From JOPF133 sp052144935 (GTDB lineage: Bacteria > Acidobacteriota > Terriglobia > Bryobacterales > Bryobacteraceae), in the NCBI GenBank assembly GCA_052144935.1, contig JBKQPR010000131.1, positions 1 to 56,838 of the forward strand: a DNA stretch of 56,838 bases, written 5' to 3'. Made by a program: the position numbers and the translations under genes. The notes below the pieces were generated by a model. The model saw only the letters and a list, made by a program, of their open reading frames with translations, had not been told where the DNA came from and did not search any database. Below, piece after piece: positions 48,851-56,838 of the stretch (within the stretch, counting starts at the first letter, position 1; each line of letters starts with the position of its first letter).

Positions 48851-50188
48851 TCATCGCCTCGGGGATCCCTGGAACAGGCCCGAAGGCTTCCCGCCGCGAG
48901 CAATCATCCGCTCCAAAGCCAGGAGGTTCAGCATGAGGTGGCGGGGATGATGATAATTCTCAACGCGCGTGGCGTGCGGCTCGAAAGTGACTTTCCGGTC
49001 GGCGTTCACGATCCACAGCGAATAACCGTGCGGCCGGAGCGGGTACTTCGCGCGGACATAGTCATACATCTTCGAGAACATCCCGGCAGACCAGGGAGCG
49101 CCCGTGTGCTCGTACACCAGGAGCGATCCAATCAGGACTTCCTCTTGGGCCCACAGCACTTTGTCCAAAGCCCACTGGTTCCGGTCTACATGGTTGAGGC
49201 TCCGGAAGACGCCGCCGTAGACGCCGTCCCAGGCAACCTCGACGTGCCGCCGGAATCGTTCCCCGGCCCGATCGAACAAGCTCTGGTTGCGCGTCCGCAC
49301 GGCCTCGGCGGCGATCATCCAGAGTGTCTCGATGGAGTGTCCCGTATACACGAACTGCGCCAGCTCGTTGTCCGGGCGCGAGTAGTCGTGTTCGAGCAGT
49401 TCGTTGTTGAGATCGAAGGCGGGGTTGTAGTGCCGGTTCGTCACCGCGTCCACCGAACGCTCCAGGATAGCCTGGAGCTCACGATCGCTTTGCTGGTCCA
49501 GCATCGGGCCGATCACCCGAAGCAGTACCATCGACACCCCCTGGATTCGGGCGCCGGGGAAAGGAATGGCCGGCGGACCGCTGTAACTGGCCACAATGTC
49601 CGGCGCGTAATCCGGCCGGTTGTAAATCCGGTCGCACTTGAGCACCAACTCCTTGGCCATCTCCCAGTACCGGCGCTCGCCCGAGGCCGCCGCGTATTCG
49701 GCGAGGCCCTCGGCGATGAAAAGGTCGCCGTAAATCTCGGCCGCCGGCGGTGTCAGCGGCTGGCCCTCGCGGGTGAAACTCGCCGGCCAGAGGGTGTCTT
49801 TGCCCGCAGGCGCCGCGCGAAGGATGAACTCGACCGATCTACGCGCCACCTCCAGGTGAGGGGCGTGCCCGCCCAAGTGGTTGTACAGGAACGAATAGAC
49901 CCAGATGCCGCGCCCTTCGTACCATGCCGCCTTCCGGCCGTTGAGGTTGGCGCCATCGCGATCCGTGTTACACATGAAGCCGCCGTATTGACGGTCGATG
50001 ACGTACTTGTCCATGAAGGGCAGGAAATCCTCGAACAAGTCGTAACGGTACTGTTCGCGAAGTTGTGCGAGAGGCAAGAACTGCGCGGCCTGGTCCGGCT
50101 GGGCAACCGCCGGAGCGGCCTGATCCGGCTGGGCAACCGCCGGAGCGGCCAATAATCCTGCGGCGCCCAAAAGAGTTCTTCTCTTCAT
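48851..50188 (-). CDS. Tat-exported AGE-family (N-acylglucosamine 2-epimerase-type) protein
   Basis: A 445-residue protein with a twin-arginine signal (MKRRTLLGAAGLLAAPAVAQ). It has the (alpha/alpha)6 barrel of the epimerase/cellobiose-2-epimerase family: YGGFMCNTDRDGAN, KAAWYEGRGIWVYSFLYNHL, EIYGDLFIAEGLAEYA, DNELAQFVYTGHSIETLWMI and an ENYHHPRHLMLNLLALER histidine block at the end. Such enzymes isomerise sugars or act on glycosides; export suggests an extracytoplasmic sugar substrate. ATG 50188 is preceded by GGAAGG. Just behind the signal is a 10-residue tandem repeat (PAVAQPDQAA twice). Upstream, the next gene (50307-51422) on the same strand is also Tat-exported and sugar-related. Confidence 0.85.
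   Translation of the reverse strand: MKRRTLLGAAGLLAAPAVAQPDQAAPAVAQPDQAAQFLPLAQLREQYRYDLFEDFLPFMDKYVIDRQYGGFMCNTDRDGANLNGRKAAWYEGRGIWVYSFLYNHLGGHAPHLEVARRSVEFILRAAPAGKDTLWPASFTREGQPLTPPAAEIYGDLFIAEGLAEYAAASGERRYWEMAKELVLKCDRIYNRPDYAPDIVASYSGPPAIPFPGARIQGVSMVLLRVIGPMLDQQSDRELQAILERSVDAVTNRHYNPAFDLNNELLEHDYSRPDNELAQFVYTGHSIETLWMIAAEAVRTRNQSLFDRAGERFRRHVEVAWDGVYGGVFRSLNHVDRNQWALDKVLWAQEEVLIGSLLVYEHTGAPWSAGMFSKMYDYVRAKYPLRPHGYSLWIVNADRKVTFEPHATRVENYHHPRHLMLNLLALERMIARGGKPSGLFQGSPRR
50091..50150 (-). repeat. 30-bp tandem duplication behind the Tat signal
   Basis: Units 50091-50120 and 50121-50150 differ at one base. They add ten residues in frame directly after the predicted cleavage region. Confidence 0.9.
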
Positions 50189-50306
50189 GACGCCTTCCGA
50201 TCGGCTGTCCGCTGTCGTGCTTCGCCCGGATCTGTTTCCCGTTGGAGCGCTTCGGCGTGGACGCCGCCCCAACCAGCTTGCAGCGGCCAACGCCGCGACG
50301 AGGCAA

Positions 50307-51422
50307 TCATATGGGCTGTTTCGGAAACTTCACATGCAGCACGTCGCGCAGATAGTCGATGTTGACGGCGAGATTGTCCGGGATGCTGCCGGTGCCATCG
50401 TCCGGCCGGGGCGCATCGAGATCGTAAACGACCCATCCTTTGAAGTGTCGATCGCGCAATACCTTGAAGACCGCCGGAAAGTCTACGCCGCCCGCGCCTA
50501 GATTGTGGTAGAGGCTCGCCTGGCGGTGCTCCGCCTGCGTCGGCGTCAAAGTATTGCCGCGATATTTGGAGTAGGTATCTTTGAGATGCACTTCCGCGAT
50601 CCGCGGAAAATAGTCGCTAATGATCTTGACGGTATCCATGCCGCCCAGCGTCAAATGCGCGGTATCCGTCGTCAGCCAGACATATTTCGGATCGGTGAGC
50701 GACAACACCGTACGGACTTCATGCTCACGTTCCATCGGTCCCCAAATGTGGGGATGCGGAGCCAGCCTGACCCCGAAGGCGATCGTCCGTCTGCCGATCT
50801 CGTTGAGCGTATCGGCCAACCTCTTGAGCTGATCCTCGTTCGGCCCGCCTTCCGGGCGGCTGCCCATATTAGTCTTCCAATGGTCGCAGCCGCACGGCGC
50901 AAGAAAGTCGCGCGCGAAGCCCACCATTTCAGCGATCAGTTCGACATTTCCATCCACCTCGAGCCAGGGACTCGGCCCCCCGCGGCCACCACCTCCGCGC
51001 CCAGCGGCGCTCGGAGCCGCGCCCCGAGCGGGCGCGGGGCCCGCGCGCGCCAAATCGCCAACGTCAATCAATGCGATGCCTGCCGCATCGCACATTTGCT
51101 TGAGCGCGAGCGGGTTGCCCAAGAACTGTGCGGCTTGCCCGGAGTACGGCTCGATACCCTGCAAACCGAAACGAGCCGTATCCGAGACGATCTGCCGCAT
51201 ATCGGTGGTCATTCGCAGGTTGCCGTTCGGCCAATCGCCCCACAGTGCGCCGGTGATTCCATAGCGGATGTCCGGGTCGAACGGATCGAGGGGTTGGGAA
51301 GCGGCTCCCCACACTGGGGACGATCCCAGCACAGCCGCCGCACCCGCCATGCTGGACAACACCAGCGCAGAAGAGACAAATTCCCGCCTACCGAGGCGGC
51401 GATTGGCAATGTCTACGGACAT
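50307..51422 (-). CDS. Tat-exported sugar phosphate isomerase/epimerase-type TIM-barrel protein
   Basis: A 371-residue xylose-isomerase-like TIM-barrel protein with a Tat signal (NRRLGRREFVSSALVLSSMAG). Blocks include YGITGALWGDWP, GLQGIEPYSGQAAQFLG, VRLAPHPHIWGPMEREHEV, VWLTTDTAHLTLGGMD and IAEVHLKDTYSKYRGNT, where His, Asp and Glu residues would bind a divalent metal. A low-complexity Gly/Ala/Pro/Arg insert (about residues 131-155) is unusual. ATG 51422 is preceded by the strong GGAGGG. It probably shares a transcript with the AGE-type gene downstream (119 bases). Confidence 0.85.
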   Translation of the reverse strand: MSVDIANRRLGRREFVSSALVLSSMAGAAAVLGSSPVWGAASQPLDPFDPDIRYGITGALWGDWPNGNLRMTTDMRQIVSDTARFGLQGIEPYSGQAAQFLGNPLALKQMCDAAGIALIDVGDLARAGPAPARGAAPSAAGRGGGGRGGPSPWLEVDGNVELIAEMVGFARDFLAPCGCDHWKTNMGSRPEGGPNEDQLKRLADTLNEIGRRTIAFGVRLAPHPHIWGPMEREHEVRTVLSLTDPKYVWLTTDTAHLTLGGMDTVKIISDYFPRIAEVHLKDTYSKYRGNTLTPTQAEHRQASLYHNLGAGGVDFPAVFKVLRDRHFKGWVVYDLDAPRPDDGTGSIPDNLAVNIDYLRDVLHVKFPKQPI

Positions 51423-51699
51423 GTCGTTTCCCTCCGTGTGGTTAGAAATTCGTCCTTTGCGCGTCGCCTTCACCGGCTCGACCGACCGGCAAGCTCCAAG
51501 GCGACCCGTCTTGTGTTGGCCTCCCGGCAGCTTCCAGGTACCGGCCTCGATCTCGTAGCGGACGGCCCCAACGTCGCCCTGCCATAGCAACGCACAGCTC
51601 GATGAGAACGAATCGTAGATCATGATCGGTCCGATTGTGACGGATGTCAAGGGGATCGGTATGGTATGGCGCCGGACGAACGCGGCGGACAGGACGAGG
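51423..51699. other. Gene-free stretch
   Basis: Upstream region of the TIM-barrel gene. Open frames exist on the minus strand in continuation of that gene but lack a start or recognisable motif. Nothing else seen. Confidence 0.45.
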
Positions 51700-52092
51700 A
51701 ATTTTAGAAGCCACCCCAACAGGAGACTGCTTCTCAGCGGCTCCGCACTCCAGGCCCGCGGTCTTCGCGCCGCTGCGCGCCTGCGCGCTGCTACCGGTGT
51801 GGGAGTCTTCGCCGACCGGCACGCCGCCAGGATGGCCCGCGGAGCCGACATTCCCGCCGTCGAGCGCATTTCCCTGCTTCCCCGAGGCCGGCACAGGCGC
51901 GGCCGGCGGGATTCAACCGCCTGCTCCTGGTCGAAGCCCGGCCGCCAGTCTCGTTCTTTGGCTATCCCGGCCTGAGAGGCTCTCTGGCGCCGATCGGCTG
52001 CGCCTTCGACGTGCTCGCATCCGAGGAGCGGGATGGCGCGGGCGCACTTGAGTGGCTGGCTCAGGAACTGGGCGCGCGGCCGGCGGCGAGTG
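51700..52092 (+). pseudogene. Fragment of an acetolactate-synthase-like (TPP-dependent) enzyme
   Basis: Two plus-strand frames give RRLLLSGSALQARGLRAAAR ... ADRHAARMARGADIPAVERI and, after a shift, PAGFNRLLLVEARPPVSFFG ... GYPGLRGSLAPIGCAFDVL to AQELGARPAASAT. This reads like the middle (domain II) of acetolactate synthase-type thiamine diphosphate enzymes, where a nucleotide-binding-like domain ends with an xARPPVxFFxYPG element. Neither the N-terminal nor the C-terminal TPP-binding part is present. A decayed fragment with no start. Confidence 0.5.
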
Positions 52093-52421
52093 CTACCTCG
52101 GTTCCACCGCGGCCGGCTCTACCCAGCGGCGAGCGCCTCACGAGGAAATCGATTCGGTGGGTTGACAGCTTCCCGGTGCAAGGGCGCGGGGGGCGTCCGG
52201 CCGGCCGAATAGCTACCGATATCGGAACATATCGCGCTGAGCTTGGCGATATAAGCGCGGATTGCCGGGGCAACTTTACATAACGCCGGACTCGGGATCG
52301 TGGCTTTCAGCCGCCCGGCTCCAACATTTTATCGCCATGCACCCGGCGGTCAACGTAAACAAAACAGTACGGCCTCAGATCGGCTATTATCTTGGCCGGA
52401 GCGATTGAGGCTTCCGTGAAA
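52093..52421. other. Gene-free stretch upstream of the kinase gene
   Basis: About 330 bases without a recognised gene. The plus-strand frame continuing from the acetolactate-synthase-like fragment runs to a stop at 52281, but nothing in it resembles a protein family after about 52092. No clear terminator. Confidence 0.45.
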
Positions 52422-52450
52422 TTGCGGTTCCACGGCTAAGCGGTTATTCT
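52422..52450 (+). promoter_or_regulatory. Possible promoter of the kinase gene
   Basis: TTGCGG (52422-52427), a 17-base gap and TATTCT (52445-52450). The start codon follows only nine bases later, which would give a very short or leaderless mRNA, so this is tentative. Confidence 0.3.
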
Positions 52451-52459
52451 ATTTGCTGC

Positions 52460-55114
52460 ATGATCGGCAAGGTGATCGCTCATTTCGAGATCACTGGCGA
52501 ACTCGGCCAGGGAGGCATGGGTTCCGTGTATAAGGCGCGGGACCAGCATCTGGATCGCCCGGTAGCGTTGAAGGTGCTGCTGCCGGAAACGGTAAACGAC
52601 CCCGACCGCCGGCGCCGGTTCGTACAGGAGGCCAAGGCGGCTTCCGCGCTCAACCACCCCAACATCGTCCACATATACGACATCAACGAGGCCGATGGCG
52701 TTCTGTTTATCGCCATGGAATACGTGGCCGGCAAGACGCTGGACCAGACGATCCCGCGAAAGGGCCTGCCGCTCGGTGAGGCGTTGCGGTACGCCGGGCA
52801 GATCGCCGGCGCCCTGGCGGCGGCCCATGCGGCGGGCATCGTTCACCGCGATCTCAAGCCCTCCAACATCATGGTCACGGAGCAGGGCGCGATCAAATTG
52901 CTGGATTTCGGCTTGGCGAAACTGCTGGAACGCGGAGGCGGCGATTCCGACGCCACCGAGACCCTCGCGGAGGCCGGGCTGACTAAGGAAGGAACCATCG
53001 TCGGCACGGCAGCCTTCATGTCTCCCGAGCAGGCGGAAGGAAAGCCACTGGACGGGCGCTCCGATATCTTCTCTTTCGGAGCGGTGCTATACGAAATGAT
53101 CACCGGCCAGCGGGCGTTTCAAGGCACCACCCGGCTTTCGACGCTTTCCGCCGTGTTGCGCGACGAACCCAAGCCGCCTGGCGAAATCCGGGAAGAGACG
53201 CCGCAGGAGCTCGGCCGCATTATCGCGCGCTGCCTCCGCAAGGAGCCCGGCCGCCGTTTTCAGCACATGTCCGATCTGGGTGTGGCGCTGGAAGAGGTGA
53301 AGGAGGAATCCGAAGCCGGCCAGCGGGCTGTAGTAGAACCGAAGGGGCGGCTTGGACGCCGCTGGGGTTTGATTGCCGCGGCGGCGGTGATTCTGGCCGG
53401 CGGCGTGGCGGTCTGGCGGTTCGGTTGGCTGGCTTCCGGTCGAGTGCCTTCCGGGTCGCCACAGTCCACCCAGTTGACTACTTCGCCGGGCCTCTCGATG
53501 GGGGCATCCCTCAGCCCTGACGGCAGTTCGATGGCGTTCAGCTCGAATCGCTCGGGGCGCTTCGAGGTCTACACCCGCTCGGCCAATACACGCGGGGGTG
53601 AGCGCCAGATTACCGCCGACGGCCGACAGAACATCGAGCCCAGTTGGTCGCCCGACGGCAAAACTATCGCCTACCACTCGGTGGCCCGTCAGGGCATCTG
53701 GACGGTTCCGGCATCCGGGTCCGGCTCGCCGCACCAGCTCGCGCCTTTCGGATCCAGGCCGGTCTGGTCACCTGACGGCCGCCAGGTGGCCTTCCGATCC
53801 GTGTCCCCCAACGACCTGGCATGGTTCGATTGGGGAAGCGGAGGAGAATCGACCATCTTCACCGTGGACGCCGATGGTTCGCATCTGCACCAGGTAACCG
53901 TCGCGCGGAACCCGGCCGGACAACACGCCGACCCGGATTGGAGTCCCGATGGCAAGCACCTGGTCTTTGCCGCGCTAGGTGGAATGGGGGCTCGAGCCAG
54001 CATTAATACGCTTTGGACGGTGGACCCGGCATCCGGCGAGCTGAAGAAGATCGCGACCGGCAATCTGGTGAATCAGGTGAGTCCGGTAATGAGTCCCGAT
54101 GGGCGCACGGTCTATTTCGGCGCCATGGCAGCGGACGGATTCGGCGTCTATTCCGTGCCGCTTTCCGGAGACACTCCCGCCGTGGCGCTTTACCGAACCG
54201 GGAAGGATGTGCCCGGCGGGATCGCGGTTTCGCGCGATGGAAAACGGCTGTTCTTTACGCGCGTGAGAGCCATCAGCCAGATCTGGCAAACCGGTACCGG
54301 CGCGAGCCCGGCGATGGCGCTCTATCAGGATGAGGTGGTGCGGGCGAAACTCCCCGTGTACTCGCCGGACGGGAAGCGCCTCGCCTACGTGGTGCAGCCG
54401 CAAAACGCCACCCAGGACCTGTGGATGATGAATTCCGACGGTTCGAATGCCACGCCGGTGGTGTCCGATCAGGGCCTGGCCAACGGGCCCGGGTGGACCG
54501 CGGACAGCCAGGCCGTCTGGTATTCCTTCATGACCAGCGGTGGATTCCAGATCCGGCGGTTCCAGCCGGCGGATGGATCCCAACAGGTTTTGCTGGACTC
54601 AAAGGAGGGTCACACCCGCGCGCACCTCACGCCGGACCTGCGGGAAATGGTCTACGACGCTGGAAGGCCTTTGAATATTTGGGTTCTTCCGTTGCAGGGC
54701 GGATCGCCCCGGCAACTCACGTTCGAGCGGGAAGGCGCCGGCTTCCCCTTCATCTCCCCGGACGGAAAATGGATCGCGTATCAGGTATACCGAGGCGAAG
54801 GGACCACTATCTCGATAATGGATCGGAACGGCGAACACCAGCAGACGATCGTGGCCAGTCCGGGCGTGCATTTTCCTTACTCATTCGCCTCGGACAATCG
54901 CCGGATCGCATATACCGCCTGTCCCGAAGGTGTATGGAACGTCTACTGGGTCGACCGGATCACCGGCGAGACCAGGCAGGTCACCAACTATACGGCATAC
55001 GGCTCGGTGGTGCGCAGTCCCGCCTGGCGTCCCGGTACCGAGCAGATGGCATTCGAGTACACCGAGGTGAAGGGCAACGTGTACGCGATCGACCTGCGGG
55101 GAATCAACCGGTAA
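52460..55114 (+). CDS. Membrane Ser/Thr kinase with PD40/TolB-type propeller
   Basis: An 884-residue Hanks-type kinase. The glycine loop is GELGQGGMGSVY (13-24), the ATP lysine is K38, the catalytic loop HRDLKPSN (129-136), the magnesium motif DFG (149-151), and the activation segment ends MSPEQ. A single membrane helix spans about 302-319. The C-terminal about 550 residues are periplasmic and consist of WD40-like TolB/PD40 repeats (ASLSPDGSSMAFSSNRSGRF, PSWSPDGKTIAYHS, PDWSPDGKHLVFAAL, FPFISPDGKWIAYQV). The propeller presumably senses an extracytoplasmic ligand and controls the kinase. This architecture is abundant in Acidobacteria. The target is unknown. Confidence 0.95.
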   Translation: MIGKVIAHFEITGELGQGGMGSVYKARDQHLDRPVALKVLLPETVNDPDRRRRFVQEAKAASALNHPNIVHIYDINEADGVLFIAMEYVAGKTLDQTIPRKGLPLGEALRYAGQIAGALAAAHAAGIVHRDLKPSNIMVTEQGAIKLLDFGLAKLLERGGGDSDATETLAEAGLTKEGTIVGTAAFMSPEQAEGKPLDGRSDIFSFGAVLYEMITGQRAFQGTTRLSTLSAVLRDEPKPPGEIREETPQELGRIIARCLRKEPGRRFQHMSDLGVALEEVKEESEAGQRAVVEPKGRLGRRWGLIAAAAVILAGGVAVWRFGWLASGRVPSGSPQSTQLTTSPGLSMGASLSPDGSSMAFSSNRSGRFEVYTRSANTRGGERQITADGRQNIEPSWSPDGKTIAYHSVARQGIWTVPASGSGSPHQLAPFGSRPVWSPDGRQVAFRSVSPNDLAWFDWGSGGESTIFTVDADGSHLHQVTVARNPAGQHADPDWSPDGKHLVFAALGGMGARASINTLWTVDPASGELKKIATGNLVNQVSPVMSPDGRTVYFGAMAADGFGVYSVPLSGDTPAVALYRTGKDVPGGIAVSRDGKRLFFTRVRAISQIWQTGTGASPAMALYQDEVVRAKLPVYSPDGKRLAYVVQPQNATQDLWMMNSDGSNATPVVSDQGLANGPGWTADSQAVWYSFMTSGGFQIRRFQPADGSQQVLLDSKEGHTRAHLTPDLREMVYDAGRPLNIWVLPLQGGSPRQLTFEREGAGFPFISPDGKWIAYQVYRGEGTTISIMDRNGEHQQTIVASPGVHFPYSFASDNRRIAYTACPEGVWNVYWVDRITGETRQVTNYTAYGSVVRSPAWRPGTEQMAFEYTEVKGNVYAIDLRGINR

Positions 55115-55212
55115 CGGGGCGCTCGGGGGTGGCCTTTGGGCGAGTTGGGTTGGCGTCTGCCATTTCCGCAACCAATTCCGCTCCGGTACATCCAACACTG
55201 TGGGGACGCTTT

Positions 55213-55542
55213 ATGATATCGGCTGAATTGGTCGATTGTACGAGTTTGGCGAGCGGATCTGTGATCGACGTCGAGACCAAGAGCCGCCATTACCGCATCG
55301 AATGCCTGGGCGGTAATGCCATCCATATCTCCGGCCACCCGGAGTATTGTCCCGAGCCGGTTGCTGCGCGGCTGAAGGGTTCCGTGGACAAAGAAGGCGT
55401 CCTGGAATTCGGCGTGATTGGCCGCGGGATGCGCCTTCAGTTCCTGCTCAACGAGCGCCAGCCGGTGACCACCACAAGGGTCGTTCATGTCCGGGTGGAC
55501 CAGCCAAAGTCCGTTCGCAACCCATCCTCCACGATCCACTAA
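55213..55542 (+). CDS. Small conserved protein of unknown function
   Basis: A 109-residue protein (SAELVDCTSLASGSVIDVET, then YRIECLGGNAIHISGHPEYC). It is strand-rich and resembles a small barrel; Cys and His residues (ISGHPEYCPEP) could bind a metal, but this is a guess. No signal peptide. Start ATG 55213. Function not recognised. Confidence 0.65.
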   Translation: MISAELVDCTSLASGSVIDVETKSRHYRIECLGGNAIHISGHPEYCPEPVAARLKGSVDKEGVLEFGVIGRGMRLQFLLNERQPVTTTRVVHVRVDQPKSVRNPSSTIH

Positions 55543-55630
55543 GCCGAGCCTGGAATACTCACGGTGCGGGGCGGAGGCGGTAGTGGTCCCACGGTCCCAC
55601 GTTAACCTTCCCCCACTACCGCGGAGCGGC

Positions 55631-55639
55631 TGGTATACT
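55631..55639 (+). promoter_or_regulatory. Extended -10 promoter element
   Basis: TGGTATACT contains TATACT (55634-55639) with the TG of an extended -10 box. It lies 46 bases before the start of the next gene. No clear -35 hexamer. Confidence 0.45.
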
Positions 55640-55684
55640 CAATCGCAGAGACGAATAGAAATTCTGGTCGATGTCGAGGGTCCT

Positions 55685-56434
55685 ATGAGCAGCGGCCGTA
55701 ATTTTCCCATTCGGTCTTTTGTAGGGTCCGTGGTGCTGGTCGCAGTCGCCGCTGCCAGCGTCTATCTGTCGTTTGAACTGGTCGTCCTGCCGCGGCGGGC
55801 ACTGCAGGACCAGATCCGCGAGCAGAAAGGGACCATTCTCAAGCTCGAGCAAGAGAAGCAGCGCCTCGAAACCTACCTGAAGATTCTGAAGCGCATCGAC
55901 CGCCGGGCTCGAGTTGAGGTTCTTCGACAGGCGACCGATCAGCAGGGGAGCCTGCAAACCACGATCAGGTTCACCGAGGTTGACGACGCCGGCAAGCCGA
56001 TCAACGTCTCGCGAGAGCTGACTCTGCCTGGGCAAGAAGTCTATTTTGACACCCTGGTGATCAAGTTCGACGACCACTTCATCGAGCAGGGCGACCCTGT
56101 CAAGGGCGGGGCGCTCATGGTGTTTCGCCGGATCTTCTCCAGCACCATGCGGGCCGAAGATGGCTTCGTCATCGACACGGAGGGCCAGGTACCCGAGGTC
56201 TACGCGGAGCGGCAAGCGACCAGCGAATTCGAGAAGGATCTCTGGAAACGCTTCTGGGATCTTGCCAACGACGAGAAATTGGCGCGAGAGAGCGGCGTGC
56301 GGGCTATCCACGGCGACGCGCCCTACATGCGTCTGGAGCCCGACCGAGTGTACGAAATCTGCCTGAGGTCAACCGGAGAAGTCATCATCACGCCCGGAAC
56401 GCGCATGGCGCCGCCGCAAACGAAACCCGTGTGA
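55685..56434 (+). CDS. Membrane-anchored coiled-coil protein of unknown function
   Basis: A 249-residue protein with one N-terminal membrane helix (VGSVVLVAVAAASVYLSFEL). A coiled coil follows (about 40-75, LQDQIREQKGTILKLEQEKQ), then a globular domain facing the periplasm. ATG 55685 is preceded by GAGGG at six bases. No catalytic motif recognised. Confidence 0.75.
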   Translation: MSSGRNFPIRSFVGSVVLVAVAAASVYLSFELVVLPRRALQDQIREQKGTILKLEQEKQRLETYLKILKRIDRRARVEVLRQATDQQGSLQTTIRFTEVDDAGKPINVSRELTLPGQEVYFDTLVIKFDDHFIEQGDPVKGGALMVFRRIFSSTMRAEDGFVIDTEGQVPEVYAERQATSEFEKDLWKRFWDLANDEKLARESGVRAIHGDAPYMRLEPDRVYEICLRSTGEVIITPGTRMAPPQTKPV

Positions 56435-56467
56435 TCGGCGACAATTACAAGTTGCGCGCGCGGCGGC

Positions 56468-56545
56468 GCCCGCTGCGACGCCCCGCTGCGACGCCCCGCT
56501 GCGACGCCCCGCTGCGACGCCCTGCTGCGACGCCCCGCTGCGACG
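56468..56545. repeat. Six-copy 13-bp tandem repeat
   Basis: Unit CCCCGCTGCGACG repeated six times without gaps (56468-56545). The first copy starts with G, and the fifth copy has T for C at one position. It begins 33 bases after the coiled-coil gene and is not in a recognised gene. 13 bp is not a multiple of three. Confidence 0.9.
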
Positions 56546-56762
56546 CCTTTGGTGGCGTGCTACTGGCGCCGGCAGGCAGCCTGGTCGTCCGCGTGATAGA
56601 CATCCTTTTCAAAACGTCGGCCGCGCGGTCATGCGGATACCGCGAGGTGGATTGACTTCGCGTCGTCCGGCCTGCGGCTGGCCAGGGTGCCAGCGCCACC
56701 GTCGGCATCAACCCAGCAAATCTTATAAAGCCCCGCGGAGCCGCGTAAAGGGCGCTTCCGAT
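56546..56762. other. Gene-free stretch
   Basis: Between the tandem repeat and the 3' end of the minus-strand gene at the window edge. No gene or hairpin recognised. Confidence 0.45.
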
Positions 56763-56838
56763 TTATTGCGTCAGGGCAAAACTAAGAACTCCGCCATCTC
56801 CGGCAAGAACCACATATTGTGTACCGCCGGCCATGTAG
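56763..56838 (-). CDS. 3' end of a probable quinoprotein (PQQ-dependent dehydrogenase-like), partial
   Basis: The minus strand enters from the right edge and reads YMAGGTQYVVLAGDGGVLSF then ALTQ and a stop at 56763-56765. A C-terminal phrase of the form YxAxGxQYVVxAxGGG is typical of eight-bladed quinoprotein dehydrogenases. Only 24-25 residues are visible, so the call is tentative. Confidence 0.5.
   Translation of the reverse strand, partial: YMAGGTQYVVLAGDGGVLSFALTQ

Noticed and set aside
56468..56545. Possible CRISPR array
   Set aside because: 13-bp units are directly adjacent with no spacers; a simple tandem repeat.

Overview
The window comes from a high-GC Acidobacteriota genome, most likely of the Solibacterales/Bryobacterales type. 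The evidence is two intact proteins and one decayed copy ending in the Solibacter C-terminal domain (TIGR03437 type), an acidobacterial MacB-like orphan permease, a Ser/Thr kinase fused to a PD40/TolB propeller, many secreted metallopeptidases, and a futalosine-pathway menaquinone gene (mqnA). No rRNA genes, CRISPR array or replication origin were seen. One tRNA, tRNA-Leu(GAG), is present.

Layout. 1-5790: the end of an unidentified gene, an acyl-CoA ligase, a class-C-type serine hydrolase, then on the minus strand elongation factor P (efp) followed by a DMT-type permease. 5990-8780: divergent from efp, a tight three-gene operon with ATGA overlaps encoding a HAD phosphatase, a protein resembling the deoxyhypusine-synthase fold, and a PfkB sugar kinase. 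8883-11367: a lower-GC island with a frameshifted TPR-like gene and a DUF433/DUF5615 toxin-antitoxin pair. 11415-24632: mostly core and secreted genes (methyltransferase, M49-like peptidase, aspS, a BSP-type peptidase, pepA, an aromatic amino acid ammonia-lyase, pterin carbinolamine dehydratase), with several dispersed repeats and one decayed gene. 24811-27638: ADOP-type permease and a DinB-like protein.

27813-36281 is a type I restriction-modification island: hsdM, hsdS, an ORF6N protein, a minus-strand toxin-antitoxin remnant, hsdR and a YgjP-type metallopeptidase. hsdM carries an in-frame amber codon exactly between its N-terminal helical domain and its methyltransferase domain. The same bases make a Shine-Dalgarno-like sequence in front of a restart ATG. 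Two 27-nt palindromes with the same core lie inside and just after the ORF6N gene.

36371-48316: a polytopic membrane protein with a spermidine-synthase-like domain, a decayed Solibacter-C-terminal gene, a di-heme cytochrome c, a glutamate-carboxypeptidase-like M28 peptidase, a large NHL-type propeller protein, mqnA, secG behind a clear sigma-70-type promoter, and tRNA-Leu. Directly downstream of the tRNA are the frameshifted remains of a phage-type integrase, which marks an old integration site. 48851-56838: two Tat-exported sugar isomerase/epimerase-type proteins, a fragment of an acetolactate-synthase-like enzyme, the kinase-propeller gene, two small conserved genes, a 13-bp tandem array, and the 3' end of a probable quinoprotein.

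The most interesting items are the split hsdM, the efp/deoxyhypusine-synthase-like neighbourhood, the paired ORF6N palindromes, and the ammonia-lyase with a His-Leu substrate-selectivity pair. Family calls were made by eye from motifs; no database search was run.
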